64,000 nucleotides of DNA. It comes from Arthrobacter sp. NicSoilB4. Lineage in GTDB: Bacteria; Actinomycetota; Actinomycetes; Actinomycetales; Micrococcaceae. The position numbers were made by a program, and so were the translations under genes. Location: positions 3,100,001 to 3,164,000 of the forward strand of contig NZ_AP024653.1 in NCBI RefSeq assembly GCF_019977335.1, written 5' to 3'. Below are positions 1-8,713 of the stretch, in pieces (the stretch's first letter is position 1; the number at the start of each line of letters is the position of its first letter). The notes under the pieces were generated by a model, which saw only the letters and a list, made by a program, of their open reading frames with translations, made no database searches and had not been told where the DNA came from.

Positions 1-270
1 GGGAGCCAGCAGGTGCAGTGTTCCGCGCATCGGCCAGGAGCGGACGATTTCCCCCCGGTCAAGGGCGCTGCGGACATCGGCCACCCGGGAACCAGGGACC
101 CGCTGGCCGACAGCCCAGAGGGAGGCCTGCAGGTCCTGCGCCTGCATGGCAGTCATCCAGCGCACTGCTGCCGCGACGCTGCGGAACCCGGACCCGGCCA
201 GGCCCTGCGAGGCCAGCCGCAGCCGGCCCAGGATCCCCCGGCTGAGCCGGACACGCCCCGTTGCTCTCAT
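1..270 (-). CDS. Winged-helix DNA-binding domain protein (HTH_42/YcaQ-like), N-terminal part
   Basis: Ninety codons read leftwards from an ATG at 268-270 and run off the window edge with no stop, so the gene is partial. The N-terminus is basic, followed by WMTAMQAQDLQASLWAVGQR and then RGEIVRSWPMRGTLHLLAP. From family knowledge these are hallmarks of the actinobacterial winged-helix proteins grouped with the YcaQ-like DNA glycosylase superfamily (HTH_42, former DUF1006). The catalytic region lies outside the window, so a repair function cannot be confirmed. The next gene is divergent and starts about 70 bases away. Confidence 0.75.
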   Translation of the reverse strand, partial: MRATGRVRLSRGILGRLRLASQGLAGSGFRSVAAAVRWMTAMQAQDLQASLWAVGQRVPGSRVADVRSALDRGEIVRSWPMRGTLHLLAP

Positions 271-339
271 GCACCCATGCTAGGGCTCCTGACGGTTGGT
301 TCCCAGCCGCCTTCCAGCCGGACTCCCTACCCTTATTGG

Positions 340-828
340 ATGACCATGAGTGAGATGTGGCCGCTGCTGCGGCCGCTGAGCAGGAGGCTGGCCCTGCTGG
401 GCTGGGCTTCCAGCGCGGCCGGCATGACCGCCGGGCTCGCCATTGCCATTGCCAGCGGCACGCGCCTCTCGCCCATGATGAGCACGCTGCAGGTCGTGGC
501 GGTGGCGTCCATGGCCGTGGCAGTGACAAGCTTCGTCACGGCTGCCTCGGTACAGCCGCGTCCGCCCGTGAGGGGCTCCGGAGAAGCACACGACGCACGC
601 GACCGCCTGGACTCCTCGGAGTTCCCGGACACCGTGCAGAGTTTCCTGCTCGGCTCGCTGGCGTTGCTGGCCGGGGCCGTCGTCTTCGCCCTCGCCGGCC
701 TGGTGCTCCGCAGCGGGCCCAGCGCCCAGTCCGTGGCGTTCTGCCAGGTGTTCTTCCTGGGCGCTGCGGCGTCCGGCTTCACCTTTATGCTGTTCAGCAA
801 AGTCTCCCGGCACCGCGGCAGGAACTGA
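340..828 (+). CDS. Hypothetical four-helix membrane protein
   Basis: A 162-residue protein from ATG 340 (ATG 346 is equally possible). No domain is recognised. Four hydrophobic stretches can be seen, roughly residues 15-40, 45-70, 100-125 and 133-153. The second and third are separated by a hydrophilic loop rich in Pro, Arg and Asp, and a short basic tail ends the protein. It is probably an inner-membrane protein. The reading frame stays open upstream to position 13, but that part overlaps the divergent gene and has no coding character. Confidence 0.55.
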   Translation: MTMSEMWPLLRPLSRRLALLGWASSAAGMTAGLAIAIASGTRLSPMMSTLQVVAVASMAVAVTSFVTAASVQPRPPVRGSGEAHDARDRLDSSEFPDTVQSFLLGSLALLAGAVVFALAGLVLRSGPSAQSVAFCQVFFLGAAASGFTFMLFSKVSRHRGRN

Positions 829-851
829 CGTCCCGGCAGAAGTGTTGCCTC

Positions 852-1919
852 TTAGAGCTCAATGCCGATGAGCAGCGGTTCCGGATGCAGTTCGATCCCA
901 AAGCGTTCGACGACGCCGCGGCGCACCTCACGCGCGATCGCCAGCAGGTCCGCCGCGCTGGCCGATCCCCTGTTGGTGATGGCCAGGGTGTGTTTGGTGG
1001 ACAGCGAGGCCCGGCCGCCGGATACGCTGTCCGGTTCGAGCCCGAATCCCTTGCCGTAGCCGGCCTGGTCGATCAGCCAGGCCGCGGAGAGCTTGGTCAG
1101 CCCGTCGGCGCCGCCGGGGTACCGCGGCGCACCCTCGGGCAGCCCGGCGGCCACGTCTGCCGGCACGATCGGGTTCGTGAAGAAGGAACCGGTGGAATAG
1201 GTGTCCCGGTCCGCAGCGTCCCACACCATGCCTTTGGATGCCCTGAGCCGGAGCACCTCGCGCCGGACATCGTTGGCATAGGCCCGCTGGCCGGTCTCGA
1301 CGCCTAGCGCCCGGGCGAGCTCGGCGTACCGTACGGGGGCACTCATCCGCCCCACGGGCAGCTGGAACTCGACCGTGAGCACAACATAGCGCGGGGAGCC
1401 GTTCACGGTGGTCTGTTTGAGGATCGAATCGCGGTAGCTGAACTTCAGCTCCGAGTTGGTGAACGTCTGCACAGTGTTGCGGTGCCGGTCCCAGGTGCGC
1501 ACGGCGGCAATGGTCTGGGAAACGTCCGAGCCGTAGGCGCCGACGTTCTGGACGGGGGTTGCACCCGTGGCGCCGGGGATGCCGGAGAGCGCCTCGATGC
1601 CGGACCAGGCGTGCCGCACGGCGTGCTCCACCAGGGCGTCCCAGTTGTGGCCGGCCTGGACAACGACGGCGACGCCGCCGCAGGAGTCCTCGGCGCTGAC
1701 GGTGAATCCCTCCGAGGCGATCTTCAGGACGGCGCCGGGGAACCCGTCGTCGGACACGAGCAGGTTGGAGCCGCCGCCGATGATCAGCAGCGACTCGCCG
1801 GCCGCGTCCGCGGAACGGACGGCGTCGATGATCTCGGCCTCGGTGCGGGCCTCGATGAAACGGCCGGCGGGGCCGCCGACGGCGGCCGTGGTCAGGGCGG
1901 AAAGCAGAGTCTGGGTCAC
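852..1919 (-). CDS. murB: UDP-N-acetylmuramate dehydrogenase MurB
   Basis: A 355-residue FAD enzyme that reduces UDP-GlcNAc-enolpyruvate to UDP-MurNAc with NADPH, the second committed step of cytoplasmic peptidoglycan precursor synthesis. The FAD-binding segment LLIIGGGSNLLVSDDGFPG lies near residues 44-62. SGIEALSGIPGATGATPVQN follows in the middle, the active-site Ser is in STGSFFTNP, and the C-terminus carries GIELHPEPLLIG with the conserved Glu. The length fits type I MurB. The start is GTG at 1919, with only a weak ribosome site. The gene is followed on the right by an MFS gene on the same strand. Confidence 0.95.
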   Translation of the reverse strand: MTQTLLSALTTAAVGGPAGRFIEARTEAEIIDAVRSADAAGESLLIIGGGSNLLVSDDGFPGAVLKIASEGFTVSAEDSCGGVAVVVQAGHNWDALVEHAVRHAWSGIEALSGIPGATGATPVQNVGAYGSDVSQTIAAVRTWDRHRNTVQTFTNSELKFSYRDSILKQTTVNGSPRYVVLTVEFQLPVGRMSAPVRYAELARALGVETGQRAYANDVRREVLRLRASKGMVWDAADRDTYSTGSFFTNPIVPADVAAGLPEGAPRYPGGADGLTKLSAAWLIDQAGYGKGFGLEPDSVSGGRASLSTKHTLAITNRGSASAADLLAIAREVRRGVVERFGIELHPEPLLIGIEL

Positions 1920-1971
1920 CCGTCCAGCCTAGCCCGGTTCCGCTGCGCTCCCCTAAGCAGCACCAGCGCAG

Positions 1972-3249
1972 TCAGGTGAGTTTCCGGGCCACCGGGGAGA
2001 GCAGGAAGCTGACCACCAGCATCACCATGACGGCCAGCAGCGAGTGCAGGATGCCGACATGCTCCGCCAGCAGCCCCAGCAGGGGCGGGCCGCAGAGGAA
2101 CGCGCCGTAGCCGATCGTGGACACCACCGAGACCCGGGCGGCCGCCTTAACCGGATCGTCCGCGGCGGCGGACATGCCCACCGGGAAGCCCAGCGACGCG
2201 CCCAGGCCCCAGACCGCGAGGGCCACATAGGCCAACCAGGGCGCCGGCGCGAAGACGAACAGGCCCAGGCCCACTACGGCCAGGGCCGCGCACCAGCGCA
2301 TTACGGGGACGCGGCCGAAGCGGTCCAGCACCACCGTGCCGGCGAAGCGCCCCACGGTCATGAACGTGACGAAAAGCCCGTACCCCGCGGCGCCCGCAGC
2401 GTCGGACTGGCCGTGGCCGTCGGCGAGCGCGAGCGCCACCCAGTCCCCGGCCGCGCCCTCAGCGAGGGCGAGGCCCAGCACCAGGACGCCCAGCAGGAGT
2501 GTCCGGCGGTCCCGCCAGGCCTGGGCGATCTGGCGTTTGTTGTCCAGCGGTTCATCGGGCCGGTCCGTGGCCGGACGGATGACCGGGATCGGCCCGGTGG
2601 AGGGATCCTCGAACGTATCGGGCCTGTCCGGCTTGAAACTGTGGCGGCCCTCCACCGGGGTGATGTCGGCGCGGAACCAGGAGGCGGCGGTGGCCACGGA
2701 GACCGCGACCAGCACGCCCACGGCGCCGAAGTGCCAGACGACGGGCACGCCGGCGCCCGCGGCCCAGGCGCCGGCCGCGGCGCCGGCCACGGTGCCGAGG
2801 CTGAAGGCGCCGTGCAGCCGGGGCATGATGTGCCGGTTGACGGCGCGCTCCACGGCGGCACCCTCGACGTTGGAGGCCGTGTTCCAGCTGGCGGTGCCGA
2901 GTCCGATCACGGCCAGTCCCGCCGCGACGGCGAGCGGGTTGACCAGCACGGAGGTGCCAAGGCCCGCGAGGACCAGTCCGGTGCCCACCATGATGCTGCC
3001 GATCCGGATGGTCTGCTTCGAGCCGAACCTGAGCACGATCAGCCCCGACGCGGAGACCGAGATGAAGGACCCCAGTGTCATGCACAGCAGCAGCAGCCCG
3101 ATGTTCCCCGGGGTGAGGTCCAGCCCGTCGCGGATGGCCGGCAGCCGGGACACCCACGTGGCGAAGGCGATGCCGCTGACCGCGTAGGCGGCCACGACGG
3201 CGTTACGCCAGTGGGTCACCTCCGCGGCCTGGCCCGTGCTGACGCTCAT
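1972..3249 (-). CDS. MFS transporter (YbjJ-like)
   Basis: A 425-residue polytopic protein with about 12 hydrophobic segments in two halves and a hydrophilic central loop near residues 200-245 (rich in Pro, Asp and Arg), as expected for the major facilitator superfamily. The first segment reads AVSGIAFATWVSRLPAIRDG, which resembles the YbjJ-type MFS group common in actinobacteria. The substrate cannot be told from sequence. ATG start at 3249. It sits 16 bases downstream of the MaoC pair and upstream of murB, all on the minus strand. Confidence 0.85.
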   Translation of the reverse strand: MSVSTGQAAEVTHWRNAVVAAYAVSGIAFATWVSRLPAIRDGLDLTPGNIGLLLLCMTLGSFISVSASGLIVLRFGSKQTIRIGSIMVGTGLVLAGLGTSVLVNPLAVAAGLAVIGLGTASWNTASNVEGAAVERAVNRHIMPRLHGAFSLGTVAGAAAGAWAAGAGVPVVWHFGAVGVLVAVSVATAASWFRADITPVEGRHSFKPDRPDTFEDPSTGPIPVIRPATDRPDEPLDNKRQIAQAWRDRRTLLLGVLVLGLALAEGAAGDWVALALADGHGQSDAAGAAGYGLFVTFMTVGRFAGTVVLDRFGRVPVMRWCAALAVVGLGLFVFAPAPWLAYVALAVWGLGASLGFPVGMSAAADDPVKAAARVSVVSTIGYGAFLCGPPLLGLLAEHVGILHSLLAVMVMLVVSFLLSPVARKLT

Positions 3250-3265
3250 TGGGTCGCCACGCTGG

Positions 3266-3703
3266 TCAGGCCAGCCTGACGACGGCCTGTGCCTTCATCA
3301 GCACCTTCTGGCCGCCCGAGAGGACCGTGAGGTCAACGCGGGCGGTGCCTGCCTCGGCGTCGAGCGCCCCGATGGTTCCGCTGATCTCGATCACGGCGCC
3401 GGCGTCCGGGGTTCCCGTGGTGTCGGCCACCGGGACCGGCTTGGTGAAGCGGGTCTGGAAATCGACGACGGCGGCGGGGTCGCCGGCCCAGTCGGTAACG
3501 AGCTGGACGGCGGAGCCCATGGTGAACATGCCGTGGGCAATCACGCCCGGCAGTCCCACGCTGGTGGCGAAAGCCTCGTTCCAGTGGATGGGGTTGAAGT
3601 CGCCGGAGGCACCGGCGTACTTGACGAGGTCCGTGCGGGTGACGTCGATGCTGCGGCTGCCGATGTCCTGGCCGACCGTGAGTTCCGAGAATGTGGGTGT
3701 CAT
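3266..3703 (-). CDS. MaoC-family dehydratase, HadB-like
   Basis: A 145-residue single hot-dog domain protein. It carries the R-specific enoyl hydratase signature: Asp and His in GDFNPIHWNEAFATSVGLPG (about residues 45-64), then VIAHGMFTMG. Family members hydrate or dehydrate enoyl/3-hydroxyacyl thioesters. In mycobacteria the related HadA/HadB pair acts in fatty-acid elongation, and pairing with the gene just upstream suggests the same two-subunit arrangement here. ATG 3703 starts two bases after the stop of that gene, so translation is probably coupled. Confidence 0.88.
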   Translation of the reverse strand: MTPTFSELTVGQDIGSRSIDVTRTDLVKYAGASGDFNPIHWNEAFATSVGLPGVIAHGMFTMGSAVQLVTDWAGDPAAVVDFQTRFTKPVPVADTTGTPDAGAVIEISGTIGALDAEAGTARVDLTVLSGGQKVLMKAQAVVRLA

Positions 3704-3705
3704 GG

Positions 3706-4188
3706 CTACTGTCCCTCTCCGCGGACCAGGATGGATGAGGTGGCTGTGGCGACGGCCTCACGCGAATCGTTTCCGGCGCCCGCGTCTGCCCCTGCGGTGA
3801 GTGCGAAGATTTCCGAGCGGGTGGTGATCATGGCGCCGCCGCCCATCGCGCGGACCCCGTCGACGTGGAGTTCGGCGACCAGCCGGTCCCCGGCCACGAT
3901 CGGCCGGTGGTGGATGAACCGCTGGTCCGCATGGACCACCCGGGAGAAATCGATGCCGGAGTCCGGGTCCTCGATCAGCTGGGCGTCGGCCCGCTGCGCG
4001 ACGATGATCGCGAAGGTCGGCGGCGCCACGACATCGCTGTGCCCCAGCGCTGCGGCGGCCTCCACGTCGAAGTGGGCGGGGTGGGTGGCCTTGACTGCGC
4101 GGGCGAACTCGCGGATCTTCTCTCGGCCGACGTCGTACACCTCTGCGGCAGGGTAGCTGCGCCCCTGCAGGTCCGGATTGATAGTCAT
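3706..4188 (-). CDS. MaoC N-terminal-type dehydratase, HadA-like
   Basis: A 160-residue protein of the FAS1-like dehydratase (MaoC_dehydrat_N) family. It has the substrate-binding hot-dog half with VHADQRFIHHRPIVAGDRL but lacks the Asp/His hydratase motif found in its partner. From family knowledge these proteins form a heterodimer with the catalytic MaoC subunit, here the adjacent gene. ATG at 4188. It is first in a run of four minus-strand genes ending at murB, an arrangement I recognise from other Arthrobacter-type genomes. Confidence 0.85.
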   Translation of the reverse strand: MTINPDLQGRSYPAAEVYDVGREKIREFARAVKATHPAHFDVEAAAALGHSDVVAPPTFAIIVAQRADAQLIEDPDSGIDFSRVVHADQRFIHHRPIVAGDRLVAELHVDGVRAMGGGAMITTRSEIFALTAGADAGAGNDSREAVATATSSILVRGEGQ

Positions 4189-4262
4189 GGATCCAGCCTA
4201 TCGCCACGCCGCCGGGCGGCCCGCGACGATGACGGGGGTGAACAGAATGACGACCTGCGGTA

Positions 4263-4284
4263 TGATGAAAACATCATTTCATCA
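4263..4284. promoter_or_regulatory. Perfect inverted repeat, probable ArsR operator
   Basis: Arms TGATGAAA (4263-4270) and TTTCATCA (4277-4284) are perfect complements around a 6-base centre. A second register, ATGATG/CATCAT (4262-4267 and 4272-4277), overlaps it. The site is about 60 bases upstream of the ArsR regulator start, in an AT-rich patch that contrasts with its surroundings. This is the usual place for an autoregulatory ArsR/SmtB operator. The assignment to this regulator is inferred. Confidence 0.6.
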
Positions 4285-4346
4285 ATTCACCGTCGATCCC
4301 GGAGTGCCGATCCCGGAGTTGCGGCGATGAGAAAGCACAGGCAGTG

Positions 4347-4724
4347 ATGATTTCAGCAGCCCAGACCCCCTTGTACGAGATCAAGGCCAACTTGTTCAAG
4401 GCCCTCGCCCACCCGGCGCGGATCCGGGTCCTTGAGCTGCTGTCGGCCGCGCCGGACCACTCGGCGCCCGTCAGCCACCTGCTGGCCGAGACGGGTCTCG
4501 AAGCGTCGCACCTTTCCCAGCACCTCGCCACGCTGCGCCGCCATGGGGTGGTGACCTCGTCCCGGTCCGCCAACGCCGTGACGTACCGGCTGGCGCATCC
4601 GAAGATCGCCGAGCTGCTGGCCATCGCCCGGACATTCCTCCTCGACAGCCTGGCCGATTCCAATGAACAGCTCAAGCTCGCACAGGGACTGCCCAGCGAA
4701 CATCTCAGCGCTTCCGAGTCATGA
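4347..4724 (+). CDS. ArsR-family winged-helix regulator
   Basis: A 125-residue regulator. It opens with LYEIKANLFKALAHPARIRV, the classic ArsR/SmtB N-terminal helix and first HTH helix. The recognition helix is in TGLEASHLSQHLATLRRHGV and the wing follows as VTSSRSANAVTYRL. No cysteine metal-binding motif is visible, so the inducer is unknown. GTG 4344 immediately precedes ATG 4347, and either could be used. Its stop overlaps the start of the sulP gene by four bases (ATGA), which indicates translational coupling and control of the transporter. Confidence 0.88.
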   Translation: MISAAQTPLYEIKANLFKALAHPARIRVLELLSAAPDHSAPVSHLLAETGLEASHLSQHLATLRRHGVVTSSRSANAVTYRLAHPKIAELLAIARTFLLDSLADSNEQLKLAQGLPSEHLSASES

Positions 4725-6382
4725 GCGCCGCCCTGGCGCACCTCCGCCGGTTCCTGCCGTCCCGCCGTGACTACGACGGGCTCCGTTCCTCCTGGAAAAC
4801 GGATCTGCTGGCTGGCATCACCGTGGGCATCGTGGCGTTGCCGCTGGCGCTGGCTTTCGGGGTGAGTTCCGGCGTCGGCGCCGAAGCGGGACTCATCACC
4901 GCCGTGGTGGCCGGCCTGGTGGCGGCTGCCATGGGCGGCTCGCACGTCCAGGTCTCCGGTCCCACCGGCGCCATGGTGGTGGTGCTGGCCCCGGTGGTCG
5001 CCGTCCACGGCGCCGGCAGCATCGCCTTGGTCTCCTTGCTGGCTGGGCTCATGGTGGTCATCCTGGGCATCAGCGGACTGGGCAGGGCAGTGGCCTTCAT
5101 CCCGTGGCCCGTGGTGGAGGGCTTCACCCTCGGCATCGCTGCAATCATTTTTCTCCAGCAGGTCCCGATGGCCACCGGAACCGAGGGGATACCAGGCCAC
5201 AACACCGTGCTGGCCGCCGTCGAGGCCGCCTCCCGGGCAACCTTGCCAACCGTGCTTCAGACGTTGAGCATCGTGGCGGTCGTCGCGGCGGTGATGCTCC
5301 TGCTTCCGAAGCTCAACAAGGCCCTGCCCGCGAGCCTGGTTGCGGTGCTCCTGGCCACCGTGGCCGCGGAGCTGCTTCAGCTGGACATCCCCCGGATCGG
5401 GGAACTGCCGCATTCGCTGTCCGCACCGTCGGTGCCGGCGCTCGACCCTGCGGCTCTGGGCGGGCTTCTGATGCCTGCGGTGTCCATCGCGATGCTGGCC
5501 GCCATTGAATCCCTGCTCTCCGCACGGGTGGCTGCCGGCATGGTCGGCCCCGACGGCAGGCCCTCCGGGACCTACAGCCCGGACCGGGAGCTCACCGGGC
5601 AGGGCCTCGCCTCCGTCGCGGCGGGGTTGTTTGGCGGGATGCCGGCCACGGGCGCCATCGCCCGGACTGCCGTCAACGTACGCTCCGGAGCGAGGACCAG
5701 GCTGTCCGCCATTGTGCACGCCCTGGTTTTGCTGGCCATCATCTACCTGGCGGCGGGATTGGTCGGGAAGATCCCGCTGGCGGTCCTGGCCGGCATCCTG
5801 ATGGTCACGGCCACCCGGATGGTCTCGCTGCATACGGTGACCGCCGTCCTGCGCTCCACGCGCGCCGACGCTTTCGTGTTCGTCCTGACGGCCCTCATCA
5901 CCGTGGCCTTTGACCTGATCGTGGCCATCGAGATCGGGCTTGTCGCCGCGGCCCTCTTCACGCTGCGGAAGTTCGCCTCGCTCAGCGGGGTCAAGCGCGA
6001 GGAGATCCCGGGAGCACGCCTGCAGGGGGACGAACACATCGCGATCTTCCGGCTGGACGGGGCCATGTTCTTCGGTGCCGCGGAACGCGTCCTGCAGGAA
6101 ATCAGCCAAGTCAGGGACATCCAGGTGGCCATCATCCGGCTCTCGCAGGTGCGGATGCTCGACGCCACCGGGGCCCACACCCTGGTGGAGGTCATTTCGG
6201 CGCTGGAGCTGCGCGGGGTGACGGTCCTGCTCAAGGGCGTCCAGCCGCAACACCTTGAGCTGGTGACCAACGTCGGGGTGATCCGCTCGCTGCGGCACCA
6301 CAAGCACCTGTTTACGTCCCTGCCCGAGGCCGTGGAGCATGCCCGCAGCCACGTGCGCCGGAATGCGGCTGCTAGCGTTTGA
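4721..6382 (+). CDS. SulP-family inorganic anion transporter with STAS domain
   Basis: A 553-residue membrane protein. The N-terminal two-thirds has about 12-14 hydrophobic segments beginning LLAGITVGIVALPLALAFGV, the SulP signature. The last ~110 residues form a cytoplasmic STAS domain with LSQVRMLDATGAHTLVEV, where a Thr stands at the position phosphorylated in anti-sigma antagonists. SulP proteins carry sulfate, bicarbonate or dicarboxylates, and sequence alone does not decide which. No carbonic anhydrase is fused or adjacent. The 3' end overlaps the convergent small gene by 11 bases. Confidence 0.92.
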   Translation: MSAALAHLRRFLPSRRDYDGLRSSWKTDLLAGITVGIVALPLALAFGVSSGVGAEAGLITAVVAGLVAAAMGGSHVQVSGPTGAMVVVLAPVVAVHGAGSIALVSLLAGLMVVILGISGLGRAVAFIPWPVVEGFTLGIAAIIFLQQVPMATGTEGIPGHNTVLAAVEAASRATLPTVLQTLSIVAVVAAVMLLLPKLNKALPASLVAVLLATVAAELLQLDIPRIGELPHSLSAPSVPALDPAALGGLLMPAVSIAMLAAIESLLSARVAAGMVGPDGRPSGTYSPDRELTGQGLASVAAGLFGGMPATGAIARTAVNVRSGARTRLSAIVHALVLLAIIYLAAGLVGKIPLAVLAGILMVTATRMVSLHTVTAVLRSTRADAFVFVLTALITVAFDLIVAIEIGLVAAALFTLRKFASLSGVKREEIPGARLQGDEHIAIFRLDGAMFFGAAERVLQEISQVRDIQVAIIRLSQVRMLDATGAHTLVEVISALELRGVTVLLKGVQPQHLELVTNVGVIRSLRHHKHLFTSLPEAVEHARSHVRRNAAASV

Positions 6383-6596
6383 GGTTCTTGCGGATCGTCT
6401 GGCCGCGGACCACGATCCCGGCGATGTGCAGCACCAGGCCGAGGCCGATCACGGCGAGCGAGGCGACGGCGAGGTCCTGGTTGCCCGAGCTGTTGCCGAT
6501 CAGGTTCAGGACGATCCCGACGCCGAGCAGGCCCATGGCGCTGAAAACCAGCACCTTGTAGGTGGTTGGCGCGGAGTCCCAGAATTCTTTCAGCAC
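6372..6596 (-). CDS. Small two-helix membrane protein (DUF3188-like)
   Basis: A 74-residue protein with hydrophobic segments at about residues 14-34 and 43-64 joined by a polar hairpin (IGNSSGNQDLAVA), and a basic C-terminus (RGQTIRKNLKR). This architecture fits the small actinobacterial DUF3188 family, recalled rather than searched. GTG start at 6596. It converges on sulP with overlapping 3' ends. Function unknown. Confidence 0.7.
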   Translation of the reverse strand: MLKEFWDSAPTTYKVLVFSAMGLLGVGIVLNLIGNSSGNQDLAVASLAVIGLGLVLHIAGIVVRGQTIRKNLKR

Positions 6597-6634
6597 CGTG
6601 CCAGTCTACCGGGCCGCCGGTTGCGGGTTGCCGC

Positions 6635-7585
6635 TCAGAACAGGGACTCCTGGACCGCCGGAACGTCCGTGCCGTGGTCGCCGAGCTCGATGGTCCGGGC
6701 CTTCAGCTGCCCGAGGTTGACGACAAACTCAAGGTCGGCGCCGTCGAGGCTGGCCAGTGCGATGCTGCCGCTCAGCGAGTCGATCCGGAACCCGTGGGTT
6801 CCCGCGCTGAGCTCGTGCGGGTAGGCGTGCCGTGCCGCCGGCGCGCACGCCGCATCAGAGAACCCCGGCCGCAGCCAGGGCTCGTCGACGACCCCAAAAC
6901 CGCCGCCCCCGACGCCGGCCAACAACTCGCGGGCGCCCGCGGCCAGCCTGCTGTTCAGGGCATCCAGTTCGACGGCGGGGGCTGGCCCGGTCAGGGCTGC
7001 GGCCTTGGCTGCAGACCGGACCTGCTGCGGAAGGCCGGCGTCGCGGGTCACTATGTCCTCGAGGATCCTGACCACCCGGCCGTCGTCGGCTCGGGCGACG
7101 TAGCGGGCGACGACGGCGCCTTGTTCGGCGAGCCTCTTCCACTTCCGCAGGTTCGCGGCGGTGCCGACCTTGCTGGCGCCGCCGGCGAAGGTGGCGACGT
7201 ACAGCCAGTGCGGCTGCATCAGGTAGGCGCGCAGCCCGGGCGGCACGCGTCCGCCGCGGTGGAAGTCGTGGATAAGCCGCGAATCATCCACCACGAAGCA
7301 CCGCTCGCACTGGCTGCCCCTGACGGCCTGCGCCCGGGCCGGGCAGAGGACGTGGTCCCGGTCCGCGGGCCCGTGGACCTTGTGGTGCCCCAGGCAGTGC
7401 TTCCCCGCCGCCGCGAGGCGGAAGCCCAGCCGGGTGCCGGCACCGATGGCCAGGTCCGTCCAGCCGCCGTCGGGGTCCTGCAGGCGCATCACCGGGTGCC
7501 CGCCGCCGGACGGGCCGGCCTCCGCCGCTGCGCCCGGCTCGGCATCCCAAAAGACCCCGTGGACCAGATAGCGGGTATCGGTCAC
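6635..7585 (-). CDS. DUF2797 domain protein
   Basis: A 316-residue cytoplasmic protein of the DUF2797 family. A His/Cys cluster (CLGHHKVHGP...CPARAQAVRGSQCERC, residues ~65-97) looks able to bind a metal. The central part VATFAGGASKVGTAANLRKW resembles the short GIY-YIG-like repeats of this family, followed by LEDIVTRDAGLPQQVRSAAK. GTG start at 7585 has a good ribosome site (AAGGAGA, about 5 bases upstream). The biochemical role is not established. Confidence 0.8.
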   Translation of the reverse strand: MTDTRYLVHGVFWDAEPGAAAEAGPSGGGHPVMRLQDPDGGWTDLAIGAGTRLGFRLAAAGKHCLGHHKVHGPADRDHVLCPARAQAVRGSQCERCFVVDDSRLIHDFHRGGRVPPGLRAYLMQPHWLYVATFAGGASKVGTAANLRKWKRLAEQGAVVARYVARADDGRVVRILEDIVTRDAGLPQQVRSAAKAAALTGPAPAVELDALNSRLAAGARELLAGVGGGGFGVVDEPWLRPGFSDAACAPAARHAYPHELSAGTHGFRIDSLSGSIALASLDGADLEFVVNLGQLKARTIELGDHGTDVPAVQESLF

Positions 7586-7609
7586 GGGGTCTCCTTGGTT
7601 AGGGACCGG

Positions 7610-8473
7610 CTAGAGGGCCGGCTGCACCCCAAAGGCTACCGCGAGCTTCATGATCTTCTCGGCGCGGCCCAGGCGGGGCAGGTCCGAGCCGTCGCGGATG
7701 ACGCGGCCATTGGCCTCGAAGTCGGCCATGAAGTCAGTGGCCCAGGCGACGTCGGACGGCGTGGGGCTGATGACCTCGTTGATGACGTGGGTCTGGTCGA
7801 TCGCGAGGCAGAGCTTGCCGGTCATGCCCATCATGACGGTAATGCCGGTCTGCTCGCGGAGGATGGGGTGGTTGGTGCCGACCGTGGGGCCGTCGATGGG
7901 GCCGGGCAGGTTGCCGACGCGGCTGGCCACGACCAGCTTGGCGCGCGGGTAGGACATGGCCTCCGGGGTGGCGGCCATGCCCGTGTCACGGCGGAAGTCG
8001 CCCGAGCCGAAGGCGAGCCGGAACGCACCCTGGGCTTTGGCTATGTTGTTGGCTTCCTCGATGCCGACGGCGGACTCGACGAGCGGGATGACCGGCGTCT
8101 TGCCGTCCATGCGGTGGAAGCTTTCGGTGACCTGGTCAGCGGATTCGGTCTTGGCGAGCATCACACCGAGCAGGCCGGGGGTGCCGCGGAGCCCGGCGAG
8201 GTCGTCGGCCCAGAAGGGGCTGGTGGCGTCGTTGATCCGGACCCAGGCGCTGCCGCCGGCGGTCAGCCAGTCCACGACGTTGGCGCGGGCCGCGTCCTTC
8301 TGGGAGGGGTCCACCGCGTCTTCGATGTCCAGGATGATGGCGTCCGCGCGGGACATGGCCGACTGGTCGAAGAGTTCGGTCTTCATTGCGTTCACGAGCA
8401 GCCAGGAGCGGGCGATTTCGGCCGGAATGTTGCGTTGAGGCCGGACGGTCCCGGCGGTGGTGGTGGAGGTCAT
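7610..8473 (-). CDS. HpcH/HpaI aldolase / CitE-like lyase
   Basis: A 287-residue TIM-barrel protein of the citrate lyase beta-like family. Visible motifs are ADAIILDIEDAVDPSQKDAAR (metal-binding Glu/Asp; residues ~44-64), AWVRIND, then VIPLVESAVGIEEANNIAK and LAFGSGDFRRDTG with the second metal ligand. These enzymes cleave or form CoA-linked or free 2-hydroxy/2-oxo acids with Mg2+. Stand-alone CitE-like proteins without CitD/CitF, as here, often act on malyl- or citramalyl-CoA. The exact substrate is unknown. ATG at 8473. Confidence 0.85.
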   Translation of the reverse strand: MTSTTTAGTVRPQRNIPAEIARSWLLVNAMKTELFDQSAMSRADAIILDIEDAVDPSQKDAARANVVDWLTAGGSAWVRINDATSPFWADDLAGLRGTPGLLGVMLAKTESADQVTESFHRMDGKTPVIPLVESAVGIEEANNIAKAQGAFRLAFGSGDFRRDTGMAATPEAMSYPRAKLVVASRVGNLPGPIDGPTVGTNHPILREQTGITVMMGMTGKLCLAIDQTHVINEVISPTPSDVAWATDFMADFEANGRVIRDGSDLPRLGRAEKIMKLAVAFGVQPAL

Positions 8474-8644
8474 GTATCTACGCTAGCCGTTCCGGGGTGT
8501 CTCCCGCGAAGTATTCCGGCCCGCGGAAGCGACCAATACGACCAAAATCACGTTCCCGCTCAGCTGAGCGCGCCCGCGGCAGCCATGGAGGTTTGGCATT
8601 ACTCGCGCATGCTTTCCTGCCGGGTACTGACAGCGGACGGACAA

Positions 8645-8679
8645 TTGAGGCCCCGGATTACGCAGAATCGGGGCCTCAA
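8645..8679 (-). terminator. Hairpin downstream of the aldo/keto reductase gene
   Basis: TTGAGGCCCC (8645-8654) pairs with GGGGCCTCAA (8670-8679). GATT/AATC extends the stem across a one-base bulge. It lies 35 bases past the stop of the minus-strand aldo/keto reductase gene, and the sequence after it on that strand is only mildly T-rich. A terminator is the likeliest reading. Confidence 0.6.
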
Positions 8680-8713
8680 CTGCCGGCCAGCCTGTTGGGT
8701 GGGTGCCGGAGCG

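Noticed and set aside
4274..6352. Minus-strand open frame over the ArsR and SulP genes (692 codons)
   Set aside because: Antisense shadow of arsR-sulP. It is Gly/His/Gln-rich with no recognisable motif.
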